Assembly (NCBI RefSeq): GCF_005889725.1
Contig: NZ_VCKX01000067.1
Location: 1 to 47,094 of the forward strand
Reading direction: 5' to 3'
Length of the DNA: 47,094 nt
Origin: Nonomuraea zeae
Lineage (GTDB): Bacteria; Actinomycetota; Actinomycetes; Streptosporangiales; Streptosporangiaceae
The notes below the pieces were generated by a model that worked only from the letters and a program-made list of their open reading frames with translations, ran no database searches and had not been told where the DNA came from. The position numbers were made by a program, and so were the translations under genes. Position 1 is the stretch's first letter. Every line of letters begins with the position of its first letter. Of this stretch, positions 1 through 7,863 are shown in pieces.

Positions 1-650
1 GGGCCGGGTCGTACGCGCAGGTGCGGGACGGGATGGCCGATCGGGGGTGGGCCAGGGTGTTCGTGAAGCCGGTCCACGGCTCGTCGGCCTCCGGGGTGAT
101 CGCGTTCCAGGCGCACGCGGGTCGCGTCCAGGCCGTCACGTCGGCCCGGTGGTCCGGCGGGGTGCTGCGCAACTCGCTGGACGTGCGGACCGTCACCGAC
201 GAGGGCGAGGTGCGCCGGCTGGTGGACGTCCTCGGGGCCGACGGGCTGCAGGTGGAGCGCTGGTTCCCCAAGGCGTCGGCCGACGGCGCGCCGTTCGACC
301 TGCGGGTGGTGACCGTGGCGGGGACGCCGACGCACGCGGTGGTGCGGATGGGCGTCGGCCCGATGACGAACCTGCACCTCGGCGGCTCGCGCGGCGATCT
401 GGAGCTGGTGCGGGGGCGGGGCGGCGGGTTGTGGGAGCGGGTGCTGGACGTCTGTACGCGGGCGGCGGCCTGCTTCCCGCGGAGCCTGAGCACGGGGGTC
501 GATGTGATGGTGGGCGCGGACTGGCGGTCGGTGGCGGTGGCGGAGGTGAACGCGTTCGGCGACCTGCTACCCGGTTTGATGGATATTTCAGGAAATGGGC
601 GGGACACCTATGCCGAGCAGGTCAGGGCGGTCGTCGATGGGCGGCGCTGA
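1..650 (+). CDS. STM4014-type ATP-grasp protein, 5' end outside window
   Basis: The reading frame is open from the window edge (frame of base 3) to the stop at 648-650, so the start is not visible. The visible part shows an ATP-grasp fold: VFVKPVHGSS for the nucleotide-binding strand, RVVTVAGTPTHAVVRMG in the central sheet, and AVAEVNAFGDLLPG as the metal-binding EVN segment near the C-terminus. With the three genes that follow it forms the STM4014-4013-4012-4011 set named after Salmonella loci, a conserved group of unknown purpose. ATP-grasp enzymes join a carboxylate to an amine or alcohol through an acyl-phosphate; the substrate here is unknown. It is an edge truncation, not a pseudogene. 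The family call rests on both the motifs and the gene order. Confidence 0.8.
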   Translation, partial: AGSYAQVRDGMADRGWARVFVKPVHGSSASGVIAFQAHAGRVQAVTSARWSGGVLRNSLDVRTVTDEGEVRRLVDVLGADGLQVERWFPKASADGAPFDLRVVTVAGTPTHAVVRMGVGPMTNLHLGGSRGDLELVRGRGGGLWERVLDVCTRAAACFPRSLSTGVDVMVGADWRSVAVAEVNAFGDLLPGLMDISGNGRDTYAEQVRAVVDGRR

Positions 651-684
651 GCCGGCGGCCTCGGCGTCCTGCCAGGCCGTCGAC

Positions 685-1473
685 ATGAACGCGATCGTCG
701 GCGATCACGACCTCCTCCTGGTCACGCTCGACACCCTCCGCTACGACGTCGCGGCCGCGCTGGCGGACGCCGGACTGCTGCCGAACCTCCTGCCGCCCGG
801 CGTCCGCTGGGAGCGCAGGCACAGCCCGGGCAGCTTCACCTACGCCGCCCACGCCGCCATGTTCGCCGGGTTCCTGCCCACGCCGGTCACGCCGGGCCCG
901 CATCCCCGGCTGTTCGCGGCCACGTTCCCGGGAAGCGAGAGCACGGCGGACGGGACCTGGGTGTTCGACGCGCCCGACCTGCCCGCGGGCCTGGCGAAAG
1001 CCGGATACCACACGGTGTGCATCGGGGGCGTCGGCTTCTTCAACAAGCTGACCCCGCTCGGGTCCGCGCTGCCCGGCCTGTTCGCCGAGAGCCATTGGGA
1101 GCCGGAGTTCGGCGTCACGAACCCCGCCTCGCTGGAGCGCCAGATCGACCGCGCCGCCGAGGTGCTGCGCGACCGGACCGCGCCGGTCTTCCTGTTCGTC
1201 AACGTGTCGGCCATGCACCAGCCGAACCACTTCTACCTGCCCGGCGCCACCGGCGACTCGCCGGAGAGCCACGCGGCGGCCCTGCGCTACGTGGACCGGC
1301 ACATCGGGCGGCTGTACGCCCTCATGCGCCGCCCCTGCCTGGTGATCGTCTGCTCCGACCACGGCACGGCGTACGGCGAGGACGGGCACGCCGGCCACCG
1401 GATCGGCCACGAGGTCGTCTGGACGGTTCCCTACACCCATTTCATCCTGGAGCAGCGCCATGCGGCCATATGA
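685..1473 (+). CDS. STM4013-type sulfatase-like hydrolase
   Basis: A 262-residue alkaline-phosphatase/sulfatase superfamily protein. VTLDTLRYD (residues 13-21) carries the first metal-ligand Asp. GSFTYAAHAAMFAGFLP occupies the nucleophile region, with no Cys or Ser in the classic formylglycine motif. VCSDHGTAYGEDGHAGH (about 222-238) carries the Asp-His ligand pair. I chose ATG 685 because family members begin close to this Asp motif. ATG 637, overlapping the stop of the upstream gene, is the alternative and adds 16 residues with no recognisable content. The 3' end overlaps the next gene by 14 bases, so translation is coupled. The family is known from gene context; the reaction is not established. 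It may cleave a phosphate or sulfate ester, or act as a transferase. Confidence 0.82.
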   Translation: MNAIVGDHDLLLVTLDTLRYDVAAALADAGLLPNLLPPGVRWERRHSPGSFTYAAHAAMFAGFLPTPVTPGPHPRLFAATFPGSESTADGTWVFDAPDLPAGLAKAGYHTVCIGGVGFFNKLTPLGSALPGLFAESHWEPEFGVTNPASLERQIDRAAEVLRDRTAPVFLFVNVSAMHQPNHFYLPGATGDSPESHAAALRYVDRHIGRLYALMRRPCLVIVCSDHGTAYGEDGHAGHRIGHEVVWTVPYTHFILEQRHAAI

Positions 1474-2731
1474 GGGATATGTCTACGCCTATCCGCACAA
1501 GACCGCGTACCGGCCGCTGGCGCCGCGCCCGTACCTCAAGGAAGTCTGGGCGGGCGAGCGGCCGGGAGCGCTGTACGTGCACATCCCGTTCTGCGAGATG
1601 CGCTGCGGCTTCTGCAACCTGTTCACCCGCACCGGCGCCCCGGAGGAGCTGGTCTCCGCCTACCTCGGCACCCTGGAACGCCAGGCGGAGCAGGTGCGCG
1701 AGGCCCTGGAGGACAGCGGCTTCAGCACGGCCGCGTTCGGCGGGGGCACGCCGACCTACCTCAGCGCCGGCGAGCTGACCAGGCTGTTCGACCTGACGGA
1801 GCGGGCGATGGGCGTGGACCTCGCGCGGATCCCGCTGTCGGTGGAGACCTCGCCCGCCACCGCCACCCCCGACCGCCTGTCCGTCCTGGCCGAGCGCGGG
1901 ACCGCGCGGATCTCGATCGGCGTGCAGAGCTTCGTCGACGCCGAGGCCCGCTCCGCCGTACGCCCCCAGAAGCGGGCCGAGGTGGACGCCGCGCTCGACG
2001 CGATCCGCGCCGCCGGCGTGCCCGTGCTGAACATCGACCTCATCTACGGCATCGACGGCCAGACGCCGCGGTCGTGGCTGTACTCGCTGGACACCGCGCT
2101 CGGCTGGCGGCCCGAGGAGCTCTATCTCTACCCGCTCTACGTCCGGCCGCTGACCGGGCTCGGCCGGCAGGGGCGGGCCTGGGACGACCAGCGGCTGGAG
2201 CTCTACCGGGCGGGCCGCGACCACCTGCTGGCGGCGGGCTACGAGCAGGTGTCGATGCGGATGTTCCGCCTGCCCGGCTCGGGGACGGCCACCGAGTACT
2301 GCTGCCAGACCGACGGCATGGTGGGGCTCGGGTGCGGCGCGCGGTCGTACACGAGCCGGCTGCACTACTCCTTCGAGTACGCCGTGGAGGCCAGGCACGT
2401 GCGGTCGATCATCGACGACTACGTGGGCAGGACCGACTTCGGCACGGCCAACGTGGGCTTCGCGCTCTCGCCCGGCGAGCGCAGGCGGCGGCACCTCATC
2501 CAGTCGCTGCTCCAGGCCGGAGGGCTGGCGCGCGAGCACTACGCCCAGCGGTTCGGGACCGACGTGCTGGCGGACTTCCCCGTCCTCCTCGACCGGTTCG
2601 GCGAATGGCTGTCCGTCTCGCCCTCGACGGTCGGGCTGACGCCCGAAGGGCTGGCGTACTCGGACGCGATCGGCCCCGCCCTGTTCTCGCCCGAGGTCGG
2701 GCGGCTCATGGACGCGTACGCGGCATGCTGA
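1460..2731 (+). CDS. STM4012-type radical SAM protein (HemN-like)
   Basis: A 423-residue protein with a radical SAM CX3CX2C motif, CEMRCGFC (Cys45, Cys49, Cys52), preceded by the HemN-style lead-in YVHIPF. GGGTPTYLS and SIGVQSF are typical of the HemN/coproporphyrinogen dehydrogenase branch, and the C-terminal half resembles the HemN C-terminal domain. It should bind a 4Fe-4S cluster and S-adenosylmethionine and make a 5'-deoxyadenosyl radical. HemN-like sequence does not prove haem biosynthesis, because this branch includes methyltransferases and others. It overlaps the upstream gene by 14 bases and the downstream radical SAM gene by 7, so the four-gene set is almost certainly one operon. 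Confidence 0.88.
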   Translation: MRPYEGYVYAYPHKTAYRPLAPRPYLKEVWAGERPGALYVHIPFCEMRCGFCNLFTRTGAPEELVSAYLGTLERQAEQVREALEDSGFSTAAFGGGTPTYLSAGELTRLFDLTERAMGVDLARIPLSVETSPATATPDRLSVLAERGTARISIGVQSFVDAEARSAVRPQKRAEVDAALDAIRAAGVPVLNIDLIYGIDGQTPRSWLYSLDTALGWRPEELYLYPLYVRPLTGLGRQGRAWDDQRLELYRAGRDHLLAAGYEQVSMRMFRLPGSGTATEYCCQTDGMVGLGCGARSYTSRLHYSFEYAVEARHVRSIIDDYVGRTDFGTANVGFALSPGERRRRHLIQSLLQAGGLAREHYAQRFGTDVLADFPVLLDRFGEWLSVSPSTVGLTPEGLAYSDAIGPALFSPEVGRLMDAYAAC

Positions 2732-3558
2732 CCATCCTCTACCGCGGCCCGCTGGCGAGCTGCGACTACGACTGTTCCTACTGCCCGTTCGCCAAGCGGC
2801 GCGACACGCCCGAGCAGTTGCGGGCCGACCGGGCGGCGCTGGAGCGGTTCGCCGGGTGGGTGGGAGCCTACGAGGGCGAGGTGTCGGTGCTGTTCACGCC
2901 GTGGGGCGAGGGCCTGGTCAGGTCCTGGTACCGGCGGGCGCTGGTGGAGCTGTCATGGCTGCCGAACGTCGCCAGGGTCGCCATCCAGACGAACCTGAGC
3001 TGCCGTACCGGCTGGCTCTCCGAGGCGTCGGACCGGGCCGCGCTGTGGGTCACCTACCACCCGACGCAGGTCCCCTACGACCGCTTTCTCGGCAAGCTGC
3101 GCTCGCTCCCGGTCCGGCACAGCGTCGGCATCGTCGGCGACCCGGCCCACCTGGCGGACGCGCGGCGGCTGCGGGCCGATCTGCCCGCTGAGACGTACCT
3201 GTGGGTCAACGCCGAGGAAGGCCGCCGCTACACCGACGCGGAGGCCGCCGAATGGTCGCGGATCGACCCGCTCTTCCACCACAGCCGGCTCGCGCACCCG
3301 AGCGCGGGGCTGCCGTGCCGCACCGGGGATGACGTCATCTCGGTGAACGGTGACGGCACGGTCCGCCGCTGCCACTTCGTCCCGGAGACTCTGGGCAACC
3401 TGTACGACGGCTCGTACCGGGCGGCGTTGCGGCCCCGGGTCTGCCCCGCGACGGCTTGCGACTGCCACATCGGATATGTCCACCTGGAACCGCTCGGCCT
3501 CTACGACGTCTTCGCCGGCGGCATCCTGGAGCGCATCCCCGCCGCCTGGCCGCGCTGA
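2725..3558 (+). CDS. STM4011-type radical SAM protein
   Basis: A 277-residue radical SAM protein. The cluster motif CDYDCSYC sits at Cys13, Cys17 and Cys20, immediately after the ATG, which supports the start at 2725. The C-terminal part contains LPCRTGDDVISVNGDGTVRRC and then CPATACDC, a spacing that resembles SPASM/twitch auxiliary cluster binding. That is an inference from Cys spacing. The start codon lies inside the end of the STM4012-type gene (ATGCTGA junction). Two radical SAM proteins side by side with an ATP-grasp and a hydrolase suggest a multi-step modification of a small molecule or peptide; no substrate can be read from the sequence. Confidence 0.87.
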   Translation: MLTILYRGPLASCDYDCSYCPFAKRRDTPEQLRADRAALERFAGWVGAYEGEVSVLFTPWGEGLVRSWYRRALVELSWLPNVARVAIQTNLSCRTGWLSEASDRAALWVTYHPTQVPYDRFLGKLRSLPVRHSVGIVGDPAHLADARRLRADLPAETYLWVNAEEGRRYTDAEAAEWSRIDPLFHHSRLAHPSAGLPCRTGDDVISVNGDGTVRRCHFVPETLGNLYDGSYRAALRPRVCPATACDCHIGYVHLEPLGLYDVFAGGILERIPAAWPR

Positions 3559-3665
3559 CCCAGGCGGACTCGCGGGGGCCGTCCGGCCCCCGCGCAGCGC
3601 GCCCCGCCGCCCTAGAGTGGAGTCGAGATCCACAGCCAGGCCCTTCCACCGAGAGCGAGCCTGAC

Positions 3666-4496
3666 GTGTCCGGTCCCCAGGCTGCCCCCGGCTCCCGCCT
3701 TCCGGTGCTCTGGCGAGCCCTCATCGTGTTCGCCGCCGCCGTCCTGCTCTGGCTGTTCGTCTATCACGGCACCCCGCTGGGCTACGAGTACACCCGTCTC
3801 ACCCATGCCGCCAGAGCGGTCCTCACGACCGTTCTCGTCGTCCCCATGGTCATCGCCGCCCGCCGGCTCCTCGACCGCCGTCCCTGGACCGGCCTCGGGC
3901 TGCCCTCGCTGCGGGCCGGCCTGCGGAGCCTGCTGCTCGGCCTGGCCTGCTGGCTCGTCCCCGCCGCTGCCGGGTTCGCGCTCTGCCTCGGCCTCGGCTG
4001 GGTCGAGATCGGCCTGCGCACATCGGCCGCCGACGTCGTGCGCGGGGCCGCGCTCCTGACCGTGCTCGTCCTGCTGTACGAGGCGCTGCCCGAAGAGCTG
4101 GTCTTCCGGGGTTACCTGCAGCACAACCTCGCCACCGTGTCGCCGGCCTGGCAGGCGGTCATCGCGCAGGCCGGGTTGTTCACCCTGTTCGGGTTTCTCG
4201 TCGGTGCCGCGGTCTCCCTGGACCGGATCCTCATCTTCTTCGTCTTCGCCCTGCTGCTCGGCGGCTTCCGCGTCGCCACCGGCGACATCTGGGCGGGGAT
4301 CGGCTTCCACCTCGCCTTCCAGACCGTCGCCCAGCTGTTCGACAGCACGGGGGCCGTCTTCGAGGTGACCGGCCTCGACACCTTGAGACTCGTCGCCCTG
4401 GGCGGCCTGCCGTTCTCGCTCGGCTGGCTGGCCATGCTGCATCTGCGGCGCGACCGCCTGAGCTGGCACGCCCTCGAACCGGACCCCGTTCGCTGA
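3666..4496 (+). CDS. CPBP family intramembrane metalloprotease
   Basis: A 276-residue polytopic membrane protein of the CPBP (Abi/CAAX protease) family. The glutamate motif EELVFR (about residues 142-147, within EALPEELVFRGYL) and the later GIGFHLAF give the EExxxR and FxxxH signatures of the zinc-binding active site. Hydrophobic segments cover most of the chain, beginning with ALIVFAAAVLLWLFVYH. The GTG start at 3666 is preceded by a weak purine-rich stretch. Earlier in-frame codons would add a proline- and arginine-rich segment without membrane character. The gene stands 107 bases after the radical SAM gene and converges with the next one. The substrate is unknown; such proteins act in prenyl-protein processing, bacteriocin immunity or signalling. 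Confidence 0.8.
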   Translation: MSGPQAAPGSRLPVLWRALIVFAAAVLLWLFVYHGTPLGYEYTRLTHAARAVLTTVLVVPMVIAARRLLDRRPWTGLGLPSLRAGLRSLLLGLACWLVPAAAGFALCLGLGWVEIGLRTSAADVVRGAALLTVLVLLYEALPEELVFRGYLQHNLATVSPAWQAVIAQAGLFTLFGFLVGAAVSLDRILIFFVFALLLGGFRVATGDIWAGIGFHLAFQTVAQLFDSTGAVFEVTGLDTLRLVALGGLPFSLGWLAMLHLRRDRLSWHALEPDPVR

Positions 4497-4521
4497 GACG
4501 ATGCCGTGTTGACGATGTTGC

Positions 4522-5814
4522 TCAGGTCTCGCGCTGCGGCCGATAGTCCTCCTCCTCGACCCCGAACGTCCACGCGACCCCCTCCCGAGCCCGCTGCACC
4601 CATGGCGGCACCCGCAGGAAGTAGGTACGGCGGGAGCCGTCGGGCTCGGGCGTGGAGTTGACCACCTCCACCATGGTGAGCGGCTCGTCATCGGGCAGCT
4701 CGACCCGCCACAGGATCCCGGCCGCGTCGGACTGCATGCGCCGCGCACCCGCCTCGGCCAGGAAGCGGGCGAACCCGAAGTGCTCCAGCATGACGCGGCG
4801 CAACTCGGCGTTCTCCTCGGCGCGGATGCGCTCAGGGGTGATCGTGCTCATCGAGGCCGCGAACCCGGCCGGAACGGGCATCCCATGCCAGGCGTGCAGC
4901 GCGAACCCATCGGAGTAGGACATCGCGGGCCCCTTCGCGCGATGCAACCTCCCTTCCGCGTCGAGGTGCAGCTCGGTGGGCCGCGCGGTGACGATCGCCA
5001 GCCGCTCGAACGGCCACCACCAGCCGGCGCTCGCCGCCACCCGCTTGAGCCCGTCGAGCCCGCCGATCCCGTCGATCCCGTCGAACGCCGACAGCCAGGG
5101 GGCGTCGTGCTGGCCGAGCACGGCATCAAGCGTCGCCAGCCGCAACACCTCACCACTTCGGCCACCACCCCGGCCACCACCGAGATCACGGCCGCTGCCG
5201 AGACCGGTGCCACTGCCGAGACCGGTGCCAGGTTCGCTGCCAAGGGCCCCGATGGCCCGGCGAAGGTCGCCGACGATCCGGTCGACCTGCGGCCAGAGCC
5301 GCTCACCGGTGGCCGCCCACAACGCCGGCCAGCCCTCGGGACCGAGCTCCGCCTCAGCCGCAGCCCTGGCCCGCGCCCACGGAGCCGTACGGACCGCCTC
5401 CCGCACCGACCGCCCCGGCTCCCCGAACGCCTCCAACACCCGCAACCCGGGCCCACCGCCCACGGCCCCCAGCCCGGACGGCCCCCGTTCGTTGCCGGTC
5501 CCCAGCCCGGACGCCACCGGCTCATTGCCGGTCCTCCGTCCTCCTGACGCCACCTCATCCGTCAGGCCCAGCACCTCCAGCCCGCCCTCGTGCCGCGAGG
5601 TCAGCCCGAGGCCGGCCTCCTCCAGGACCCGGCGCACGTCATCGCCGCCGGTCAGCCAGGCCGCCGCGACGGCTCCGGCGGCCGGTGAGGCCAGCACGAC
5701 GACCCGCTCGGGCTCGGCCAGCCCCGCCTCCGCGTACGCCTGGCGCACGGCCGGCTCGGGATCCTCGCCTCGGCCGGTGGCCACGGCGACCCGCTCCCAC
5801 GTCAGGACCGCCAT
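4522..5814 (-). CDS. DUF6745 domain protein with low-complexity insertions
   Basis: A 430-residue protein that I recognise as DUF6745. It has an N-terminal part with RVVVLASPAAG, then EGWPALWAATGERLWPQVDRI, and a C-terminal domain beginning LGQHDAPWLSAFDGI and continuing through WWWPFERLAIVTARP and HLDAEGRLHRAKGPAM. No biochemical function is known. The ATG at 5814 shares one base with the stop of the 98-residue gene upstream (TGATG), so the two are translationally coupled. Two stretches look locally expanded: residues about 89-119 repeat TGNE..ASGLG-like units, and residues about 190-222 are Gly/Ser/Arg-rich with repeated TGLGSG. Both are probably disordered linkers. Toxin-effector or immunity roles are possible but unsupported. 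Confidence 0.75.
   Translation of the reverse strand: MAVLTWERVAVATGRGEDPEPAVRQAYAEAGLAEPERVVVLASPAAGAVAAAWLTGGDDVRRVLEEAGLGLTSRHEGGLEVLGLTDEVASGGRRTGNEPVASGLGTGNERGPSGLGAVGGGPGLRVLEAFGEPGRSVREAVRTAPWARARAAAEAELGPEGWPALWAATGERLWPQVDRIVGDLRRAIGALGSEPGTGLGSGTGLGSGRDLGGGRGGGRSGEVLRLATLDAVLGQHDAPWLSAFDGIDGIGGLDGLKRVAASAGWWWPFERLAIVTARPTELHLDAEGRLHRAKGPAMSYSDGFALHAWHGMPVPAGFAASMSTITPERIRAEENAELRRVMLEHFGFARFLAEAGARRMQSDAAGILWRVELPDDEPLTMVEVVNSTPEPDGSRRTYFLRVPPWVQRAREGVAWTFGVEEEDYRPQRET
5149..5245 (-). repeat. Gly-rich coding repeat in DUF6745 gene
   Basis: On the plus strand the 15-mer GCCGAGACCGGTGCC and close variants recur, together with repeated ggccaccacc units. The translated minus strand reads as a Gly/Ser/Arg-rich linker (TGLGSGTGLGSG, then GGGRGGGRSG) that separates the DUF6745 protein's middle and C-terminal parts. 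Confidence 0.6.
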
Positions 5815-6110
5815 CAGTCGGCCACCACCCGGTAGGAGCCGGGCACGTATTCGCGCTGCCTGATCACGCGATACCAGCCCTTCGGCAGCAAGATCGTGTC
5901 GTGCTCGTCGTGCACGAGCCGCCCGCCTTCCGGCAGGTGCAGGAAGCCGCCGGAAAGGGTGCCGGGGCCGGGGATGGCGTGGCAGTGCCCGGTGGCCTCG
6001 CCATAGGCCAGGACCAGCCGCCCGCGAGCGTCGCGCGGCTCGGGACGCAGGACGCGCGGCGCGGACTCCTCCGGCACGGGCATGATCAGGATGTCGCCCT
6101 GTCGGTACAT
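5814..6110 (-). CDS. 98-residue conserved hypothetical protein with GEATGHCHA motif
   Basis: A small protein, MYRQGDILIMPVPEE at the N-terminus, with a central AYGEATGHCHAI and LVHDEHDTILLPKGWY towards the C-terminus. Similar small proteins with a G-E-A-T-G-H-x-H-A motif occur in actinomycetes and phages from memory; I know no function. The clustered His, Cys and later His-Asp/Glu residues could bind a metal, but this is inference. A GGAGG ribosome site lies about 8 bases before the ATG at 6110. It is the first gene of a two-gene operon with the DUF6745 protein, and the pairing suggests a joint role. Confidence 0.72.
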   Translation of the reverse strand: MYRQGDILIMPVPEESAPRVLRPEPRDARGRLVLAYGEATGHCHAIPGPGTLSGGFLHLPEGGRLVHDEHDTILLPKGWYRVIRQREYVPGSYRVVAD

Positions 6111-6269
6111 CGACCAACCTCCATCATCGGGGGGATGATCGGAAGCTACCGACGCCGACCGACAATTCCCGGCCCGCAGGTCAGCGGACGGCCCGACCTT
6201 CTGCCGCGCGCCTGTCGGCGACCCGAACGCGCCATGGATGGGACCTCCCCGAGTCCGCCACCCGGTGAC

Positions 6270-6800
6270 TCAGCGGTGGCGGGCGCGGGAGGCGGCGGCG
6301 TGGGCGCGGTTGGCGCAGCGGGTCGAGCAGAACTGGCGGCGTCCCGGACGGCTGCGGTCGATGAACGCGTCCCGGCAAGGCCCCGCGGCGCACAGGCGCA
6401 GCCGTTCCCAGTCGTCCGCGGCGGCGATGTCCAGCAGCTCGGCCACCGCCCGCACGGCCAGCCGTACCGGCAGGGCGGCGCCCGGCGGCGCGACGAGCCG
6501 CGAGCGCGGCACCCCGCCGGACTCCTCCACGCTCACCTGCACCGGCAGCTCGTCCGCCCACCGCGCCAGAGCCCGCGTCCGCTCGGCGGGCTCGCACATC
6601 AGCACGGCCCGCAGCCGCGCCCGCACCGCCCGCACCGCGTCAAGGTCCACAGCGTCCAGGGCCTCCGCCCGCACCCCCAACTCGCGGCAGAAGCGGGCGA
6701 GCTCCCCCACGTCCGGCAACCGCTCGGGGTCGTCCTGGTAGTCGTCCCACGTGTTGGCCAGATCGATCGCCACCAGACCCGTCTCGTCGAACTGGCGCAT
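6270..6800 (-). CDS. CGNR zinc-finger protein (probable transcription regulator)
   Basis: A 176-residue protein with the arrangement of the CGNR family: an N-terminal ABATE-like stress domain (VAIDLANTWDDYQ...LARFCRELGV) and a C-terminal zinc finger with Cys in RLCAAGPC and FCSTRCANRAHAAASRARH, where CANR stands in for the name-giving CGNR. Such proteins are usually DNA-binding regulators. I chose ATG 6800 because AGGAG lies just upstream and the family starts near here; an ATG at 6845 would add a hydrophobic extension and run into the neighbour's coding sequence. The gene is divergent from the ureohydrolase gene with only 28 bases between the start codons, so it may control that gene and itself. 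Confidence 0.85.
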   Translation of the reverse strand: MRQFDETGLVAIDLANTWDDYQDDPERLPDVGELARFCRELGVRAEALDAVDLDAVRAVRARLRAVLMCEPAERTRALARWADELPVQVSVEESGGVPRSRLVAPPGAALPVRLAVRAVAELLDIAAADDWERLRLCAAGPCRDAFIDRSRPGRRQFCSTRCANRAHAAASRARHR

Positions 6801-6815
6801 TCGCTCTCCTCCTGT

Positions 6816-6821
6816 TAGCGT
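6816..6821 (+). promoter_or_regulatory. Candidate -10 box for leaderless ureohydrolase transcript
   Basis: TAGCGT ends 7 bases before the ATG at 6829. A TANNNT box at this distance is the usual pattern for leaderless actinobacterial mRNAs, and the gene has no clear ribosome site. Inference only. Confidence 0.4.
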
Positions 6822-6828
6822 CACGAGT

Positions 6829-7761
6829 ATGACAAGAATAACCACTGACGCAAAGCTGACAATCCTGGACGCCCCCTCGAACCTCGGCCTGCGGCCGCCC
6901 GCGCCCGGCGTCTCCCCCGGCTGCTACAAGGCGCCCTGGGCGCTGCGCAACGCCGGCCTGGTCGAACGCCTGGGCGCGGCCGACGCGGGCGTCCTCGTGC
7001 CGCCCCGCTACGTGGCCACCTGGGAGCCCGGCGACGGCGTGCGCAACGGCCCGGCCATCGCCGCCTACGCCCGCGCGCTGGCGGATCGCGTGGCCGGGAT
7101 CAGGGCGTCGGGCGGGTTCCCCGTCCTGCTCGGCGGTGACTGCTCGATCCTGCTCGGCCCGGCGCTGGCCCTGCGCGAGGCCGGCCGGTACGGGCTGGCG
7201 TACCTGGACGCGCACGCCGACTTCCGGCACCTGGGCAACTCCCCGCATGTCGGGTCGGCGGCCGGTGAGGACCTGGCGCTGGTGACCGGGCGCGGTGACG
7301 ACTACCTGACCGACATCGGGGGCCTGCGCCCGTACGTCAGGGACGAGGACGCGATCGTGCTCGGTGTCCGCGATGAGGAGGATCTACGCGACATCGCGGA
7401 CAGCGGCCTGGCCTACGTGCCCGGGAACGACATCTCGCTGAAGCGGGCCGAGGAGGTGCTCGTACGCGACGACCTCGACGGCTTCTGGATCCACGTGGAC
7501 GCCGACGTGCTCGACCCGTCCGTGCTGTCCGCCGTCGACTCCCCCACCCCCGGCGGGCTCGACGCCGCCCAGCTCACCGAGCTGCTGCGCGGGCTGCTCG
7601 CGCTGCCGGGAGCCGCCGGGCTGGAGGTGACGATCCTGGACCCCGACCTGGACCCCGACGGCAGCCAGGCCGCCCTGCTGGCGGACATCCTCGTGTCGGC
7701 GCTGGCCGGCGGCCCGGTGCCCGATCAGGGGAAGATCCTCCGTCCCCAGGGTGACATCTGA
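6829..7761 (+). CDS. Arginase/agmatinase-family ureohydrolase
   Basis: A 310-residue ureohydrolase with all three manganese-binding motifs: GGDCS (about residues 102-106), YLDAHADF (DAHAD about 127-131) and HVDADVLDPS (about 222-231). The family hydrolyses a guanidino group to release urea, from arginine, agmatine, guanidinobutyrate, formiminoglutamate or proclavaminate; the specificity loop does not let me choose. The N-terminus is unusually short and its first codons are AT-richer than the neighbours. ATG 6829 is the only sensible start given the divergent CGNR gene, and the message may be leaderless. It is probably monocistronic; the RiPP locus follows after 102 bases. Confidence 0.87.
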   Translation: MTRITTDAKLTILDAPSNLGLRPPAPGVSPGCYKAPWALRNAGLVERLGAADAGVLVPPRYVATWEPGDGVRNGPAIAAYARALADRVAGIRASGGFPVLLGGDCSILLGPALALREAGRYGLAYLDAHADFRHLGNSPHVGSAAGEDLALVTGRGDDYLTDIGGLRPYVRDEDAIVLGVRDEEDLRDIADSGLAYVPGNDISLKRAEEVLVRDDLDGFWIHVDADVLDPSVLSAVDSPTPGGLDAAQLTELLRGLLALPGAAGLEVTILDPDLDPDGSQAALLADILVSALAGGPVPDQGKILRPQGDI

Positions 7762-7800
7762 TCATCCACGCGGCGGACGCCCCCGCAGGTTCCGCCTCTC

Positions 7801-7806
7801 TAGCGT
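7801..7806 (+). promoter_or_regulatory. Candidate -10 box for the RiPP operon
   Basis: TAGCGT lies 57 bases before the precursor start, in the 102-base gap after the ureohydrolase gene. It is identical to the box proposed upstream of that gene. No convincing -35 hexamer is visible, so this is a weak call. Confidence 0.3.
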
Positions 7807-7863
7807 GTTCGACGCGACGGGGCGCATCCGGCTCCCCGCGCGGACAAAAGACGGGGAATGAAC

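Noticed and set aside
1..650. The left-hand ATP-grasp gene as a truncated pseudogene
   Set aside because: The frame is open to the first bases of the window, so the missing N-terminus is a window-edge effect.
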